Positions 1 to 8,618 of a DNA stretch of 64,000 nucleotides are shown here, in pieces; within the stretch, counting starts at the first letter, position 1, and each line of letters starts with the position of its first letter. The DNA comes from Streptomyces sp. NBC_00461 (GTDB lineage Bacteria > Actinomycetota > Actinomycetes > Streptomycetales > Streptomycetaceae), in the NCBI RefSeq assembly GCF_036013935.1, contig NZ_CP107902.1:7845001-7909000 (forward strand), read 5' to 3'. The notes below the pieces were generated by a model. That model had not been told where the DNA came from. It saw nothing but the letters and a program-made list of their open reading frames with translations, and did no database searches. The position numbers and the translations under genes are program-made.

Positions 1-695
1 TCGAGCGCGACGCGGTCGCCCTGTGGTGGTACAACCGCAGCCGGCTGCCCGGCGTCGACCTGGACGCCTTCGACGAACCCTGGCTCGGCCAGGTCCGCGC
101 CGCATACGGCAGGTTGCGCCGTGATCTGTGGGTGCTGGACCTGACCGCGGACTTCGGCATCCCCGTCATGGCGGCCGTCTCCTGCCGCAACGACGGGAGG
201 GCGCAGCAGATCTGCTTCGGCTTCGGCGCCCACTTCGACCCGCGTACGGCACTGCGTCGCGCGGTGACCGAGATGGCGCAGCTGCTCCCGCCACCGGGCG
301 TGGACCCGCGGGCGGGCGGCGAATTCGCCTCCCTCCACCCGGAGCTGGCCTCCTGGTGGTCTCTGGCGACCACCCGGAATCAGCCATATCTGGTCCCGGA
401 CCGGGCCGAGTCTCCCCGTACACCCGCAAGTTACGTGTGCGAACCGAGAAACGACCTGCTCAGCGACCTCACGGTGGCCCAGGCCCTGGTGCGCGGCCAT
501 GGCATGGAACTGCTCGTCCTCGATCAGACTCGGCCTGACGTGCGGCTTCCCGTGGTCAAGGTGATCGTCCCCGGGATGCGTCACTTCTGGGCCAGGTTCG
601 CCCCCGGACGACTCTATGAGGTCCCTGTGACCCTCGGTCGCAAACCGCACGCGACGGGTCACCGCGACCTCAACCCCATTCCTTTGTTCGTGTGA
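1..695 (+). CDS. YcaO-domain cyclodehydratase, C-terminal part (5' end outside window)
   Basis: The reading frame is open from base 3 and ends with TGA at 693-695, so only about 230 C-terminal residues are seen. The visible start ERDAVALWWYNRSRLPG matches the conserved YcaO block of SagD-type proteins (E-R-D-A followed by a W-Y pair), which activate backbone amides with ATP to make thiazoline or oxazoline rings in linear azol(in)e peptides. The C terminus NPIPLFV is Pro-rich, as is common in TOMM YcaO enzymes. The partner ocin-ThiF/E1 protein, dehydrogenase and precursor peptide would lie to the left, out of view. The family call is solid; the substrate is unknown. Whether this locus belongs with the polyketide cluster starting 1.8 kb away cannot be decided from this sequence. 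Confidence 0.85.
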   Translation, partial: ERDAVALWWYNRSRLPGVDLDAFDEPWLGQVRAAYGRLRRDLWVLDLTADFGIPVMAAVSCRNDGRAQQICFGFGAHFDPRTALRRAVTEMAQLLPPPGVDPRAGGEFASLHPELASWWSLATTRNQPYLVPDRAESPRTPASYVCEPRNDLLSDLTVAQALVRGHGMELLVLDQTRPDVRLPVVKVIVPGMRHFWARFAPGRLYEVPVTLGRKPHATGHRDLNPIPLFV

Positions 696-781
696 ATCCG
701 GCTGATTACAGCCATCGGTGGCCCGATCCCGTTGTGAGCCCTACCATGCGATTCGCCATGTCCCCGGGGTAGGAGGTCACG

Positions 782-2023
782 ATGCCGGACGCTTTCCGTG
801 GAACGGAAAGTACCGAGGGTGCCGAGAGTTCCCCGCCGGCAGCGATCCACCTGGCCATGGCCCCGCGCCTCGCCCGCACCATCGTCCTGCTCGTGCTGAC
901 CTGTTACTGCTTCATCGTCATCCTCAACGTGCTCCACACGGGCGGGGTGAGCGCCACCCGGATGACTGTCTGTGTCGGTGTCGTCCTGCTGGAGTTCGGG
1001 GTGCAGTTCGCGCTCGCCCTTCCCGCCGCGCGCGCGTGGCCGCTGCGGCGGCGGCTCGTCACCCTGGGTGTGCAGGCCGTCCTGACGTATCTGCCCGCTG
1101 CCTGGTTCGGACTCGACTGGGGCAGCATGCAGGGGCCGCTCGCAGCGACCATCCTGCTCACCCTGCCCAACCCGGTCGCCTGGCCGGTGTTCGGGGCCGT
1201 CGTGGCGGCCGCCCCGCTCTACCCGCTGCTGAAGGGCTCGGGGGTCCTCTACAGCGGCTATGTGTTCATCTCCGTCACCCTGGCGGGTCTCGTCATCTAC
1301 GGCCTGACCCGGCTGACCGACCTCGTCCGTGAACTGCACGACACCCGCGAGCGGTTGGCACGCATGGCCGTGACCCAGGAACGGCTGCGCTTCGCACGGG
1401 ACCTGCACGACCTGCTCGGGTACAGCCTCTCCACCGTGACGCTCAAGGGCGAGCTCGTCAGCCGGCTGATCCCCGTCCGCCCGGAGCAGGCCGCCGAGGA
1501 GACCACGTCCCTGCTCCTCGTCGCCCGCCAGGCACTGGCCGACGTCCGGCTCGTCTCCCGCGGCTACCGGGACATGTCGCTGTGCGACGAGGCGGACTCG
1601 GCGGCGAAGGTCCTGGTGTCGGCCGAGGTCCGCGTCGAGGTCGACATGCGCGTCGAGCGGCTGCACCCGGTGGTCGACACGGTGCTCGCGACGGCCCTGC
1701 GGGAAGGAGTCACCAACATCCTCCGCCACAGCAAGGCCGAGGTATGTACGATCAGGGCCACCAGCGGGACGGAAACGGTTCTGCTGACGCTGGTCAACGA
1801 CGGGGTCACCGACGGGGGGAAGCCCGACGCGCGTTCCTGCGGTGGGAGCGGTCTGGGCAACCTCCGGACGCGGCTCACCGAGATCGGCGGAGAACTGACG
1901 GCCGGCGTCGACGAGGACGGTCTGTTCCGCCTCGACGCACGGGCACCGCTCCAACCGCATCAGGGGGAGGCCGGCAATGCCGCGGCCGCCGCCGGGCCCG
2001 GCACCGAGAGAGCCGTGGCCTGA
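782..2023 (+). CDS. NarL-type sensor histidine kinase (HisKA_3)
   Basis: 413-residue membrane sensor kinase. About five hydrophobic segments lie between residues 31 and 176, followed by a short coiled linker and a HisKA_3 dimerisation/phosphoacceptor helix with RFARDLHDLLGYSLS; His209 is the likely phosphorylation site. The HATPase domain shows an N-box-like EGVTNILRHSKAE and a G-rich GGSGLGNLRTRL near residue 355. The start is supported by AGGAGG seven bases before ATG. The response regulator follows after 47 bp, so the two form one unit. The signal is unknown. The pair is convergent with the end of the leftward biosynthetic operon and could control either that cluster or the YcaO locus upstream. 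Confidence 0.93.
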   Translation: MPDAFRGTESTEGAESSPPAAIHLAMAPRLARTIVLLVLTCYCFIVILNVLHTGGVSATRMTVCVGVVLLEFGVQFALALPAARAWPLRRRLVTLGVQAVLTYLPAAWFGLDWGSMQGPLAATILLTLPNPVAWPVFGAVVAAAPLYPLLKGSGVLYSGYVFISVTLAGLVIYGLTRLTDLVRELHDTRERLARMAVTQERLRFARDLHDLLGYSLSTVTLKGELVSRLIPVRPEQAAEETTSLLLVARQALADVRLVSRGYRDMSLCDEADSAAKVLVSAEVRVEVDMRVERLHPVVDTVLATALREGVTNILRHSKAEVCTIRATSGTETVLLTLVNDGVTDGGKPDARSCGGSGLGNLRTRLTEIGGELTAGVDEDGLFRLDARAPLQPHQGEAGNAAAAAGPGTERAVA

Positions 2024-2070
2024 TCAGGCCCCTGATCAGACGAGACACCGCTACCTGGGGGAGGTAACAG

Positions 2071-2685
2071 GTGCTGTCCATCAACATCCTTCTCGCCGAG
2101 GATGTGCACATGATTCGCGGCGCTCTGGTCGCGCTGCTGCAACTCGAACCCGATCTGCGGGTCATCGCGTCCGTGGAACGGGGCGACACGATCGTCAGCA
2201 CCGCACTTGAGGTCCGGCCCGACGTCGCGGTGATCGACGTCGACCTGCCGGGGATGGACGGTCTGACGGCCGCCGCCCTGCTGCATGAACAGCTCCCCAG
2301 TTGCCGCTCCCTCATCCTCACCAGCCTGGGCAAGCCCGGCACCCTGCGCCGCGCCATGTCGGCCCATGTGTCGGGCTTCCTCCTGAAGGACTCCCCGCCC
2401 GACCAACTCGCGTCCGCCGTACGCTCGGTGGCGATGGGGGGACGGGTCGTGGACCCCCAACTCGCCCTGACGGCCTGGGACTACCCCGACAATCCGCTCT
2501 CCCGCCGGGAGATGGAGGTGCTACGGCTCGCGGCCCGGGGAGCCGACGCCGCCGAGATCGCCGGATGCCTCTATCTGACCAAGGGAACCGTCCGCAACTA
2601 CCTCACCTCGATCGTCGGCAAGCTCGGCGCCCGCAACCGCGTCGACGCCATCCGCATCGCCGAGGAGGCCGGCTGGATTCCCTGA
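2071..2685 (+). CDS. LuxR/NarL-family response regulator
   Basis: 204-residue response regulator with GTG start after a strong GGGGGAGG site. The receiver domain has the acidic pair near residues 10-11, phosphoacceptor Asp56 in VIDVDLPGMDG and the conserved Thr and Lys of LILTSLGK. A LuxR-type helix-turn-helix occupies about residues 140-200, with SRREMEVLRLAARG and TKGTVRNYL. It is paired with the upstream kinase. Its last 165 bp (2521-2685) are also covered, on the opposite strand, by the C-terminal extension of the phosphopantetheinyl transferase. It is the only DNA-binding regulator found near the biosynthetic cluster; no SARP, TetR or LAL regulator lies within the cluster itself. Confidence 0.93.
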   Translation: MLSINILLAEDVHMIRGALVALLQLEPDLRVIASVERGDTIVSTALEVRPDVAVIDVDLPGMDGLTAAALLHEQLPSCRSLILTSLGKPGTLRRAMSAHVSGFLLKDSPPDQLASAVRSVAMGGRVVDPQLALTAWDYPDNPLSRREMEVLRLAARGADAAEIAGCLYLTKGTVRNYLTSIVGKLGARNRVDAIRIAEEAGWIP

Positions 2686-3507
2686 GCCGGCCCGGCCGGG
2701 CCCGGCCCCGAGCAGTGCGTCCAGCAGGCCCTCGTCCAGCGTCGTGCCCACCGAGACGTCGGCCAGCTCCCCGAACCCGGTGTCGTGCACCGCCGCGCTC
2801 ACCACATGGCGGCCGCCCACGGCGAAGGTCCCGAACGTCCATCCGTCGTCCTCGGTGGCCGTGCCGTCGGGGCGGACCAGACGGGCGCCGGACGGCCCGT
2901 GCAGCGCGAAGCCGAACTCGGTGAAACGGAACCTGAGGCCCTGCCCGAGCGCCTTGCTGTAGGCCTCCTTGAGCGTCCACAGCCGCACCATGGTCTCGTT
3001 GCGGGCGCCCTCGCCGCCCCGGTCGAGGTGCCCCTTCTCGAACGGGGTGCAGGCCTGTGCCTCGGAGCCGGTGTGTGCCAGCCGGCGGTCGGCGCGCTCC
3101 ACGTCGACCCCGATCCGGCCCCTGCGGGTGACGCCGACGACCATCGTCTCGTCGGTGTGGCTCAGGCTGATGTCGATCTGGTCCAGGCCGCGCACATAGG
3201 GGCGCCCACCCGGCTGATACGCCAGGTCCACCAGCTGCGGCTGGGTGCGCAGGGCCGCCGCGGCGGTGTAGCGCACGAAGAGCCGGGAGGCGAGGAAGCG
3301 CTCCCGCATCCCGGCCCTGCCGAGTTTCTCGTAGCGGATCCAGTCACGGCCGAGGAGCGCGCGCAGCTGTTCCGTGCCGGTGTCCGGCTGCCAGCCGGGC
3401 ATCCTGCCGTACACCAGGACGCTTCCGCCGCGCACGAGTTCGTCGCGCACCCGCTCCCAGGGGCCGTCCGGTCCCGGCGCCTCGATCGGACGGCTGATCG
3501 GCGTCAT
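2521..3507 (-). CDS. Sfp-type 4'-phosphopantetheinyl transferase with C-terminal extension
   Basis: 328-residue PPTase that would load the phosphopantetheine arm of CoA onto carrier proteins such as the ACP domain encoded just upstream. The Sfp/ACPS superfamily motifs are clear: IGVDVERA with Mg-binding Asp135 and Glu137, and WTLKEAYSKALG at about residues 177-188. The first 265 residues correspond to a complete enzyme. No stop follows, and the frame runs on for about 54 residues antisense to the 3' end of the response regulator gene before the stop at 2521. That tail is of low complexity and is probably read-through without function. The ATG at 3507 lies 5 bp after the ACP-AT stop. A dedicated PPTase suggests the ACP is not served well by housekeeping enzymes. 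Confidence 0.92.
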   Translation of the reverse strand: MTPISRPIEAPGPDGPWERVRDELVRGGSVLVYGRMPGWQPDTGTEQLRALLGRDWIRYEKLGRAGMRERFLASRLFVRYTAAAALRTQPQLVDLAYQPGGRPYVRGLDQIDISLSHTDETMVVGVTRRGRIGVDVERADRRLAHTGSEAQACTPFEKGHLDRGGEGARNETMVRLWTLKEAYSKALGQGLRFRFTEFGFALHGPSGARLVRPDGTATEDDGWTFGTFAVGGRHVVSAAVHDTGFGELADVSVGTTLDEGLLDALLGAGPGRAGSGNPAGLLGDADGVDAVAGAELADDRGEVVADGSLGQIEASGDLGGVGSPGREP

Positions 3508-3512
3508 CGGGT

Positions 3513-4769
3513 TCACGCCCCGGCCAGTGCCGCCGCCAGCGGTCCGGCGTCGAGCGCGGAGATCACCCCGGCCAGGTCCACCGCGTCGCTCTCCGGACCG
3601 CGGCACACCGCCAGGCAGGTCGGCCCGTCGTTGCCGCCCATCCGGCGCAGGAACGGGGTGAGGACCACCCGGGGGCCGATCTCCACCACATGGGTCGGGG
3701 TCTGCTGCGCGAGCATCGCCCGGGCGGCGTCGGCGAAGCGCACGGGGGAGGTGATCTGCTCGCTCCAGTACGGCCCGTACAGCGGCTCGGTGGTCAGCCT
3801 GCCGTACACGGTGGAGTAGAACGGCACCCGGGCCGGACCGCCGGCCACCCGGTGGGCGACCGCGTCGAACCTCGGCACCATGGGCGCCATCAGAGGCGAG
3901 TGGAAGGGGTGGGTCACCGTCAGATGGCGGCAGGCGATGCCCCGGCCCTCCAGCTGCTCCTGGATGCGTTCGAGTCCCGCGCGGTCCCCGGAGAGCACGG
4001 TGGCCTTGGCGGCGTTGATGGCGCCGATGCCGACGCCGGGCTCGGCCGCGACCAGCTCGGCCGCCTCGAACGGGGCGGCACAGGTGGCCATCATGCCGCC
4101 GCCGGAGGGCAGGTACTGCATGAAGGCGCCGCGCAGCGCGACCAGTCGGGCGGCGTCGGGCAGCGACAGGGCGCCCGCGACGGCGGCCGCCGCGAACTCC
4201 CCGATGCCATGGCCGAGTACGGCGACCGGGGTCACGCCCTCGTCCCGGAGGGTCTGCGCGAGGGCGTACTCGACGGCGAACAGTGCGGGCTGGGTGAACG
4301 CGGTCTGGTGGATGCGCGGGTCGTTGCCGAGGATCAGCTCCACCACGGACGTCCCGGTGTAGGGCAGCAACTCGGCGGCGGCCTCGGCGAGATGGGCACG
4401 GTAGCCGGTGCAGTCCCGGTAGAGCCCGGAGGTCATGCCCGGGTGCTGGGAGCCCTGACCGGTGAACGCGAAGGCCGCCCTGACCAGGCCGCCGCCCGCC
4501 GGACGCGGATCGCGGTGCGCCATGTACCGGGCCAGCTCGCGCACCGTGGGGTAGGCCGCGATGTCCGTGGGATCGATCAGCGGGCCGAACTCCTCCTCGA
4601 TGTCGCCGTACAGGCTGAGGGTGGCCACCGAGTCGAGTCCGTACTCGTGGAAGGGCACGCTCTCGTCCACCGGCACACCGAGATAGTGGGTGAGCCGCTC
4701 CGTGAGCCATTCGCGGTGGGCCACGTCGAACGAGTCGTCGTGCGCGTCGTCGTGCTGTGGTTCGGGCAT
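3513..4769 (-). CDS. ACP-acyltransferase didomain protein with nucleophile-less AT
   Basis: 418-residue stand-alone fusion. An N-terminal carrier domain (about residues 15-85) has the phosphopantetheine serine Ser47 in YGLDSVATLSL. An FabD-like acyltransferase domain (about 97-400) starts with FAFTGQGSQHPGM and contains the substrate-carboxylate Arg213 (ALRGAFM) and the catalytic-His motif HPFHSPLM with His290. The nucleophile elbow, normally GHSxGE, reads GHGIGE with Gly188 in place of the catalytic serine (codon GGC). Normal covalent acyl-enzyme transfer should therefore be blocked. The domain may act as a non-catalytic partner or docking domain for the ACP, or hold acyl groups delivered by the neighbouring acyl-AMP ligase. 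It sits between the dehydrogenase-like gene and the PPTase in one operon. Confidence 0.9.
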   Translation of the reverse strand: MPEPQHDDAHDDSFDVAHREWLTERLTHYLGVPVDESVPFHEYGLDSVATLSLYGDIEEEFGPLIDPTDIAAYPTVRELARYMAHRDPRPAGGGLVRAAFAFTGQGSQHPGMTSGLYRDCTGYRAHLAEAAAELLPYTGTSVVELILGNDPRIHQTAFTQPALFAVEYALAQTLRDEGVTPVAVLGHGIGEFAAAAVAGALSLPDAARLVALRGAFMQYLPSGGGMMATCAAPFEAAELVAAEPGVGIGAINAAKATVLSGDRAGLERIQEQLEGRGIACRHLTVTHPFHSPLMAPMVPRFDAVAHRVAGGPARVPFYSTVYGRLTTEPLYGPYWSEQITSPVRFADAARAMLAQQTPTHVVEIGPRVVLTPFLRRMGGNDGPTCLAVCRGPESDAVDLAGVISALDAGPLAAALAGA

Positions 4770-4836
4770 GGTCGGTGCTCCATCTCGGGCGCGGGTGGAT
4801 ACCTCCGCCGGCGGGAAGCGGGTCCTCGTGGCGGCG

Positions 4837-6768
4837 CTACTCGGGCACTTGGCCGGTGCGGTGGGACAGCGTGCCGGGCGGCGTGGGGGCGTGCCCGGGC
4901 TCCCCCGGGGTCGCTCGGGCGAGTGCGGAGCCGTACAGGTCGTAGCTGCGGCGGTCGTGCAGGCGGTCCAGGGCCTCCGCGAGCACGCGCTGTTCGCAGG
5001 TGGCGACCGAGTCGGGCAGCGACAGGCCGAGGCGGCGGCCCAGGCGGTGGAGCACCGCGGACGGCCAGGCCGGATCGGCCAGGAACGGGTCGGTGCCGGC
5101 CAGCGCCTGTTCGCGCCAGACCCCCAGACAGCCGGCTGCCGCCAGGACCATGGTGTAGCGGTCGGCGAGCGCGAAGTTGCGCGGGCTGCCCAGCGCCCCG
5201 CGGTCGCCGGGGTCGATCTCGCCGAACGCCCTTGCCAGATCCGCCAGTTCACCGGTGAAGCCGCGTGCCAGCGAGCGAAGCAGGGGCCAGTCCTCGCGTC
5301 CCGGAACGGTGACGTCGGCCGACTCCAGCCACTCGGTGCACGCGACCAGCGTCGCGGCCAGCGGATCGCTGTCGCCGAGCAGGGACAGGCGCGGCAGATC
5401 GAACGGCGGCAGATCCTCCTGGGGCCTGAACAGCGCGGCGGGCGCCTCCTTTTCGGCGAACCAGCTGTGCCGGGCGAAGTGCGGCAGCTGCGGCAGGATG
5501 CTGACCTGCCGGCCCGCGCTGCCGGCGTGGCCCAGCGAGGTGACGGGCAGGTCCCGCAGCTGCTTCTGGAACATGCCGTACGCCCCGCTCACCGCGAAGC
5601 TCTCCTCGCCGAGTACCGCCGACATCTCGTCCATCGTCTCGGCGGCCAGCCGCGGCGCCAGATAGGCGGCCGACGCCGCGTACACGCTCATCTGCCGCGG
5701 CAGCAGATGCAGCGACCGGGTGGCGACCAGGGCGAGGCAGTCGATGAGCAGCAGATCGAGGAAGGCCCCCGTCAGCACGTCGCGCACATGCCGTACGTCG
5801 AGCGAGGAACGGCCGTCGTTCCGGGGCCGGGTGGCGAAGGCGGCCACGGTCCGCAGCGCGGTGTCGACGCCCGCGAGCACGATCGACGGGATGAGGCCGC
5901 GGATCATCAGGGAGGACCGCAGCGACAGTTCGTAGCCGTCGCCGACCCCGCCGACCACGGTGCTGTCGGGCACCGTGCAGTCGGTGAACGCCAGGCCGCC
6001 GAACTCGGCGCTGCGCATACCGGTGGTGGAGTGCCGTTCGAGGTCGGTGATCCGGTCGGCGGGCAGGGCGGCGCGGTCGAGCACCAGCACCGAGTGGCTG
6101 CGACCCCCGCCCGGGGCGTCCGACGTACGGGCGAAGACCACCAGGCCCCGGGAACGCGCCGCGTTGGCGATCGCCGTCTTGCTGCCGTTCACGGACAGGC
6201 CCCCGGCGACGGGCCGGGCGGTCAGCTCGTCGCGGACGAAGTCGTTGCCGTGCGCCACCTCGTGCCGTGCGACGGCGACCCGGTCGCCGCCCAGCAGCAG
6301 CCCGGCGACGAAGCGCTGCTGCTCGGTGGTGCCGGCGGTCCATACCGGTACGGCGGCGAAGAAGCAGCTGAGGCCGTGGCCGAAGGCGACGGAGGCGTCC
6401 CGGCGGAACAGCGGGCGCAGCAGGCGGCCGAGGACGTCCATGCGCCGTAGACGGCCGCCGAGTTCCTCCGGTACGAACTCGCTGTTGAGGGCGAACGCGT
6501 CCAGGACCTGTTCGGCGCCGGGCACCGGCTCGCCTGCGGCGTCGGCGGCCAGGAGGGCCGTGCCGCCCAAGGGGTTCTCGGGGTCGTCGAGGGGGCCGAA
6601 GGCGGATTCCAGGGCGTCGATGCGGGTGCGTTCCGCGGAGGGTGCCGAGTGCTCCGCGGGGAGGGCCGCGATCTGCCGTTCGGCGTCTGCGGGCTCCTGG
6701 GGGCCGGTCGCGGCCCGCGGTGGAGCCGCATCTCGACACAGCCCGGCGCCACTTCGGGGCGCTGTCAT
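4837..6768 (-). CDS. Long acyl-CoA (or acyl-ACP) dehydrogenase-like flavoprotein
   Basis: 643 residues, far longer than the roughly 380 of a canonical acyl-CoA dehydrogenase; the extra sequence is a helical C-terminal region of about 200 residues. The core is recognisable by the alternating ACAD pattern: a helical N-terminal domain, a central beta domain (VAVARHEVAHGNDF, NGSKTAIANAA, HSTTGMRSAEFGGLAF) and a C-terminal helical bundle. Enzymes of this type oxidise acyl thioesters to the alpha,beta-unsaturated form using FAD. Its start codon overlaps the stop of the acyl-AMP ligase (ATGA), and the ACP-AT protein follows 67 bp later, so oxidation of an ACP-bound acyl group is the most economical role (inference). 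The catalytic glutamate could not be placed with certainty. Confidence 0.85.
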   Translation of the reverse strand: MTAPRSGAGLCRDAAPPRAATGPQEPADAERQIAALPAEHSAPSAERTRIDALESAFGPLDDPENPLGGTALLAADAAGEPVPGAEQVLDAFALNSEFVPEELGGRLRRMDVLGRLLRPLFRRDASVAFGHGLSCFFAAVPVWTAGTTEQQRFVAGLLLGGDRVAVARHEVAHGNDFVRDELTARPVAGGLSVNGSKTAIANAARSRGLVVFARTSDAPGGGRSHSVLVLDRAALPADRITDLERHSTTGMRSAEFGGLAFTDCTVPDSTVVGGVGDGYELSLRSSLMIRGLIPSIVLAGVDTALRTVAAFATRPRNDGRSSLDVRHVRDVLTGAFLDLLLIDCLALVATRSLHLLPRQMSVYAASAAYLAPRLAAETMDEMSAVLGEESFAVSGAYGMFQKQLRDLPVTSLGHAGSAGRQVSILPQLPHFARHSWFAEKEAPAALFRPQEDLPPFDLPRLSLLGDSDPLAATLVACTEWLESADVTVPGREDWPLLRSLARGFTGELADLARAFGEIDPGDRGALGSPRNFALADRYTMVLAAAGCLGVWREQALAGTDPFLADPAWPSAVLHRLGRRLGLSLPDSVATCEQRVLAEALDRLHDRRSYDLYGSALARATPGEPGHAPTPPGTLSHRTGQVPE

Positions 6769-8513
6769 CGCAGTCCCCTTTCCGGCGCAGCCCGTCGTAT
6801 GAGCCGCTCGATCTCCGGGTCGACCCACTGGTGCAGGGCGGTGAGTTCGCCGTTGAGGAACATGCGGCGCATGGCGGCGCGTTCGAGCTTGCCGCTGGTG
6901 GTGCGGCGGACCGTGCCGGGGCGCACCAGAAGCACTCCGCCGGCGGACACGTCGTACTGGTCGTGGAGCCGTCGCTGGACGCTGGAGGTGAGTTCGGCCA
7001 GATCGACGCCGTAGCGGCTGCGGGCCCGCAACTCCTGTACGACGACGACGCGTTCGCGTTCGCCGGGCACCCCGAACGCGGTGCCGGAGCCGAACAGGGC
7101 GCTGACCTCGCGCACCGTGCGCTCCAGGTCCTGCGGGTAGAGGTTGCGGCCCGCCACCACGATCATGTCCTTGATCCGGCCGGTCACACAGAGCCGCCCG
7201 TCGACGAGGGCGCCGAGGTCCCCGGTGCGCAGATAGCCGCCCTCGCCGTCCTTGATCCGTCCGCCGAAGGTGTCGGCGCTCTCCCTGGGCCTCGCCCAGT
7301 AGCCGCGGGAGACCGTCTCGCCGCGCACCCAGATCTCCCCGACCAGGCCCTCGTCGAGCGGCTCCTGGGTGTCCGGATCGACGATCCGCACCTCCGCGCC
7401 GGTGGCCCGGCCGCAGGACACGACCTCGGCCACGGCCCCTGCCGCGCCCGGCGGCGCGGGCAGCTTGTGGGTGTCGAACCCCCCGGCGGAGCGGTCGCCG
7501 GAGACCAGTAGCGTCGCCTCGGCCAGGCCGTAGCACGGCACGAGCGCCTCGGGCCGCAGTCCCGCGGGGGCGAAGCGTTCACGAAAGGCCCGCAGGGTGG
7601 CGGCGTTCACGGGTTCGCCGCCGCTGACGGCGACCTGCCAGCCGGACAGGTCGAGGCCGGCGAGCTGGCTGTCGTTGACACGGCGCACGCACAGGTCGTA
7701 CGCGAAGTCGGGGGCGCCGCTGACGGTGAGGCCGTAGCGCGAGATGGTCTCCAGCCAGTGGGCTGGGCGCTTGACGAAGGCGAGGGGAGAGAGCAGGACG
7801 GCGGTGCCGCCGAGCCACAGGGCGTGCAGCAACTGCCCGACCAGGCCCATGTCGTGGTGCAGCGGCAGCCAGCCGCCGATCCTGGCACCCGGTACGGTGC
7901 CGAGCGCCTCGTGGATCGCGCGGTGGTTGGCGAGCAGCGCGCGGTGCGTCACGATCACCCCGCGCGGCTCGCGCGTCGAGCCCGAGGTGTACTGCAGGAA
8001 CGCCACGTCGTCGGGCTCCTGCCGCGGCGGCTGCCACGGTTCGCCGTCGTCCGCGACGGTGACGTCCATGACGTCGGCGTCGGTGGGGACGCAGGTGATG
8101 TTCCCGTGTCCGGTGCGCGCCATCAGCTGGGTGACGTCGGGAGCCTCGGCGAGCGAGGTCAGCACACAGCCGGCGGCGGCGTCCTTGACGATGCCCGCGA
8201 TGCGCTCGTCGTGCCGGCCCAGGTCCCCGGGCGGCGCGGCGGGCACCGCGATCACGCCCGCGTACAGGCAGGCCAGGAAGGCGATGCCGAACAGCTTGCG
8301 CGAGGTGTGCAGGATCAGTACGCGCTCGCCGGGTGCCGCGTGACGCCCGATCCGGACGGCCACGATGCGCGCCGCCCGGTCGAGTTCGGCGTAGGAGAGA
8401 GTCTCGGGCCGCAGTGCTCCGTCCCACTCGGTGAGGAGGATCAGCGCCTCACGGTCGGGTGACTCGGCGACCCTGCCGCGCACGATGTCGGTGAATGTCC
8501 GATGGCCGGTCAA
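6765..8513 (-). CDS. Fatty acyl-AMP ligase (FAAL)
   Basis: About 582 residues in the ANL superfamily. It shows the ATP-binding loop YTSGSTREPRG, the GWLPLHHDMGLVG motif typical of FAAL proteins, PCYGLAEATL, YLRTGDLG and the C-terminal hinge GRIKDMIVVAGRNLYPQDLE, followed by TTSGKLER with the catalytic Lys. FAALs form acyl-adenylates from free carboxylic acids and pass them to a carrier-protein thiol without using CoA. The ACP domain of the ACP-AT protein two genes downstream is the obvious acceptor. I place the start at TTG 8513, which has AAAGG eight bases upstream and gives the usual FAAL N terminus. An ATG at 8600 would add 29 residues encoded by a 13-bp tandem repeat and has a poor ribosome site. 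Confidence 0.92.
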   Translation of the reverse strand: MTGHRTFTDIVRGRVAESPDREALILLTEWDGALRPETLSYAELDRAARIVAVRIGRHAAPGERVLILHTSRKLFGIAFLACLYAGVIAVPAAPPGDLGRHDERIAGIVKDAAAGCVLTSLAEAPDVTQLMARTGHGNITCVPTDADVMDVTVADDGEPWQPPRQEPDDVAFLQYTSGSTREPRGVIVTHRALLANHRAIHEALGTVPGARIGGWLPLHHDMGLVGQLLHALWLGGTAVLLSPLAFVKRPAHWLETISRYGLTVSGAPDFAYDLCVRRVNDSQLAGLDLSGWQVAVSGGEPVNAATLRAFRERFAPAGLRPEALVPCYGLAEATLLVSGDRSAGGFDTHKLPAPPGAAGAVAEVVSCGRATGAEVRIVDPDTQEPLDEGLVGEIWVRGETVSRGYWARPRESADTFGGRIKDGEGGYLRTGDLGALVDGRLCVTGRIKDMIVVAGRNLYPQDLERTVREVSALFGSGTAFGVPGERERVVVVQELRARSRYGVDLAELTSSVQRRLHDQYDVSAGGVLLVRPGTVRRTTSGKLERAAMRRMFLNGELTALHQWVDPEIERLIRRAAPERGLR

Positions 8514-8527
8514 CGCCCTCCCCTTTC

Positions 8528-8592
8528 GCTGTCGGATTCCGCTGTCGGGTTCTGCAATCGGATTCCGGTGTCGGGTTCCGCTGTCGTGTGTC
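8528..8592. repeat. 13-bp tandem repeat, five copies
   Basis: Five consecutive 13-bp units on the plus strand (8528, 8541, 8554, 8567, 8580) with approximate consensus GCTGTCGGGTTCC. The array lies between the carboxylase epsilon gene and the acyl-AMP ligase start. Its period and consensus resemble the larger array at 21402-21686. Confidence 0.85.
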
Positions 8593-8618
8593 GGTGACAT
8601 GGGGTCCTGGTCCCGGGG

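Noticed and set aside
659..1960. Long minus-strand frame opposite the sensor kinase gene
   Set aside because: Low-complexity shadow of a clear histidine kinase; no ribosome site or motif.
8513..8600. Alternative FAAL start at ATG 8600
   Set aside because: It would add a peptide encoded by the 13-bp repeats and has a weaker ribosome site than TTG 8513.
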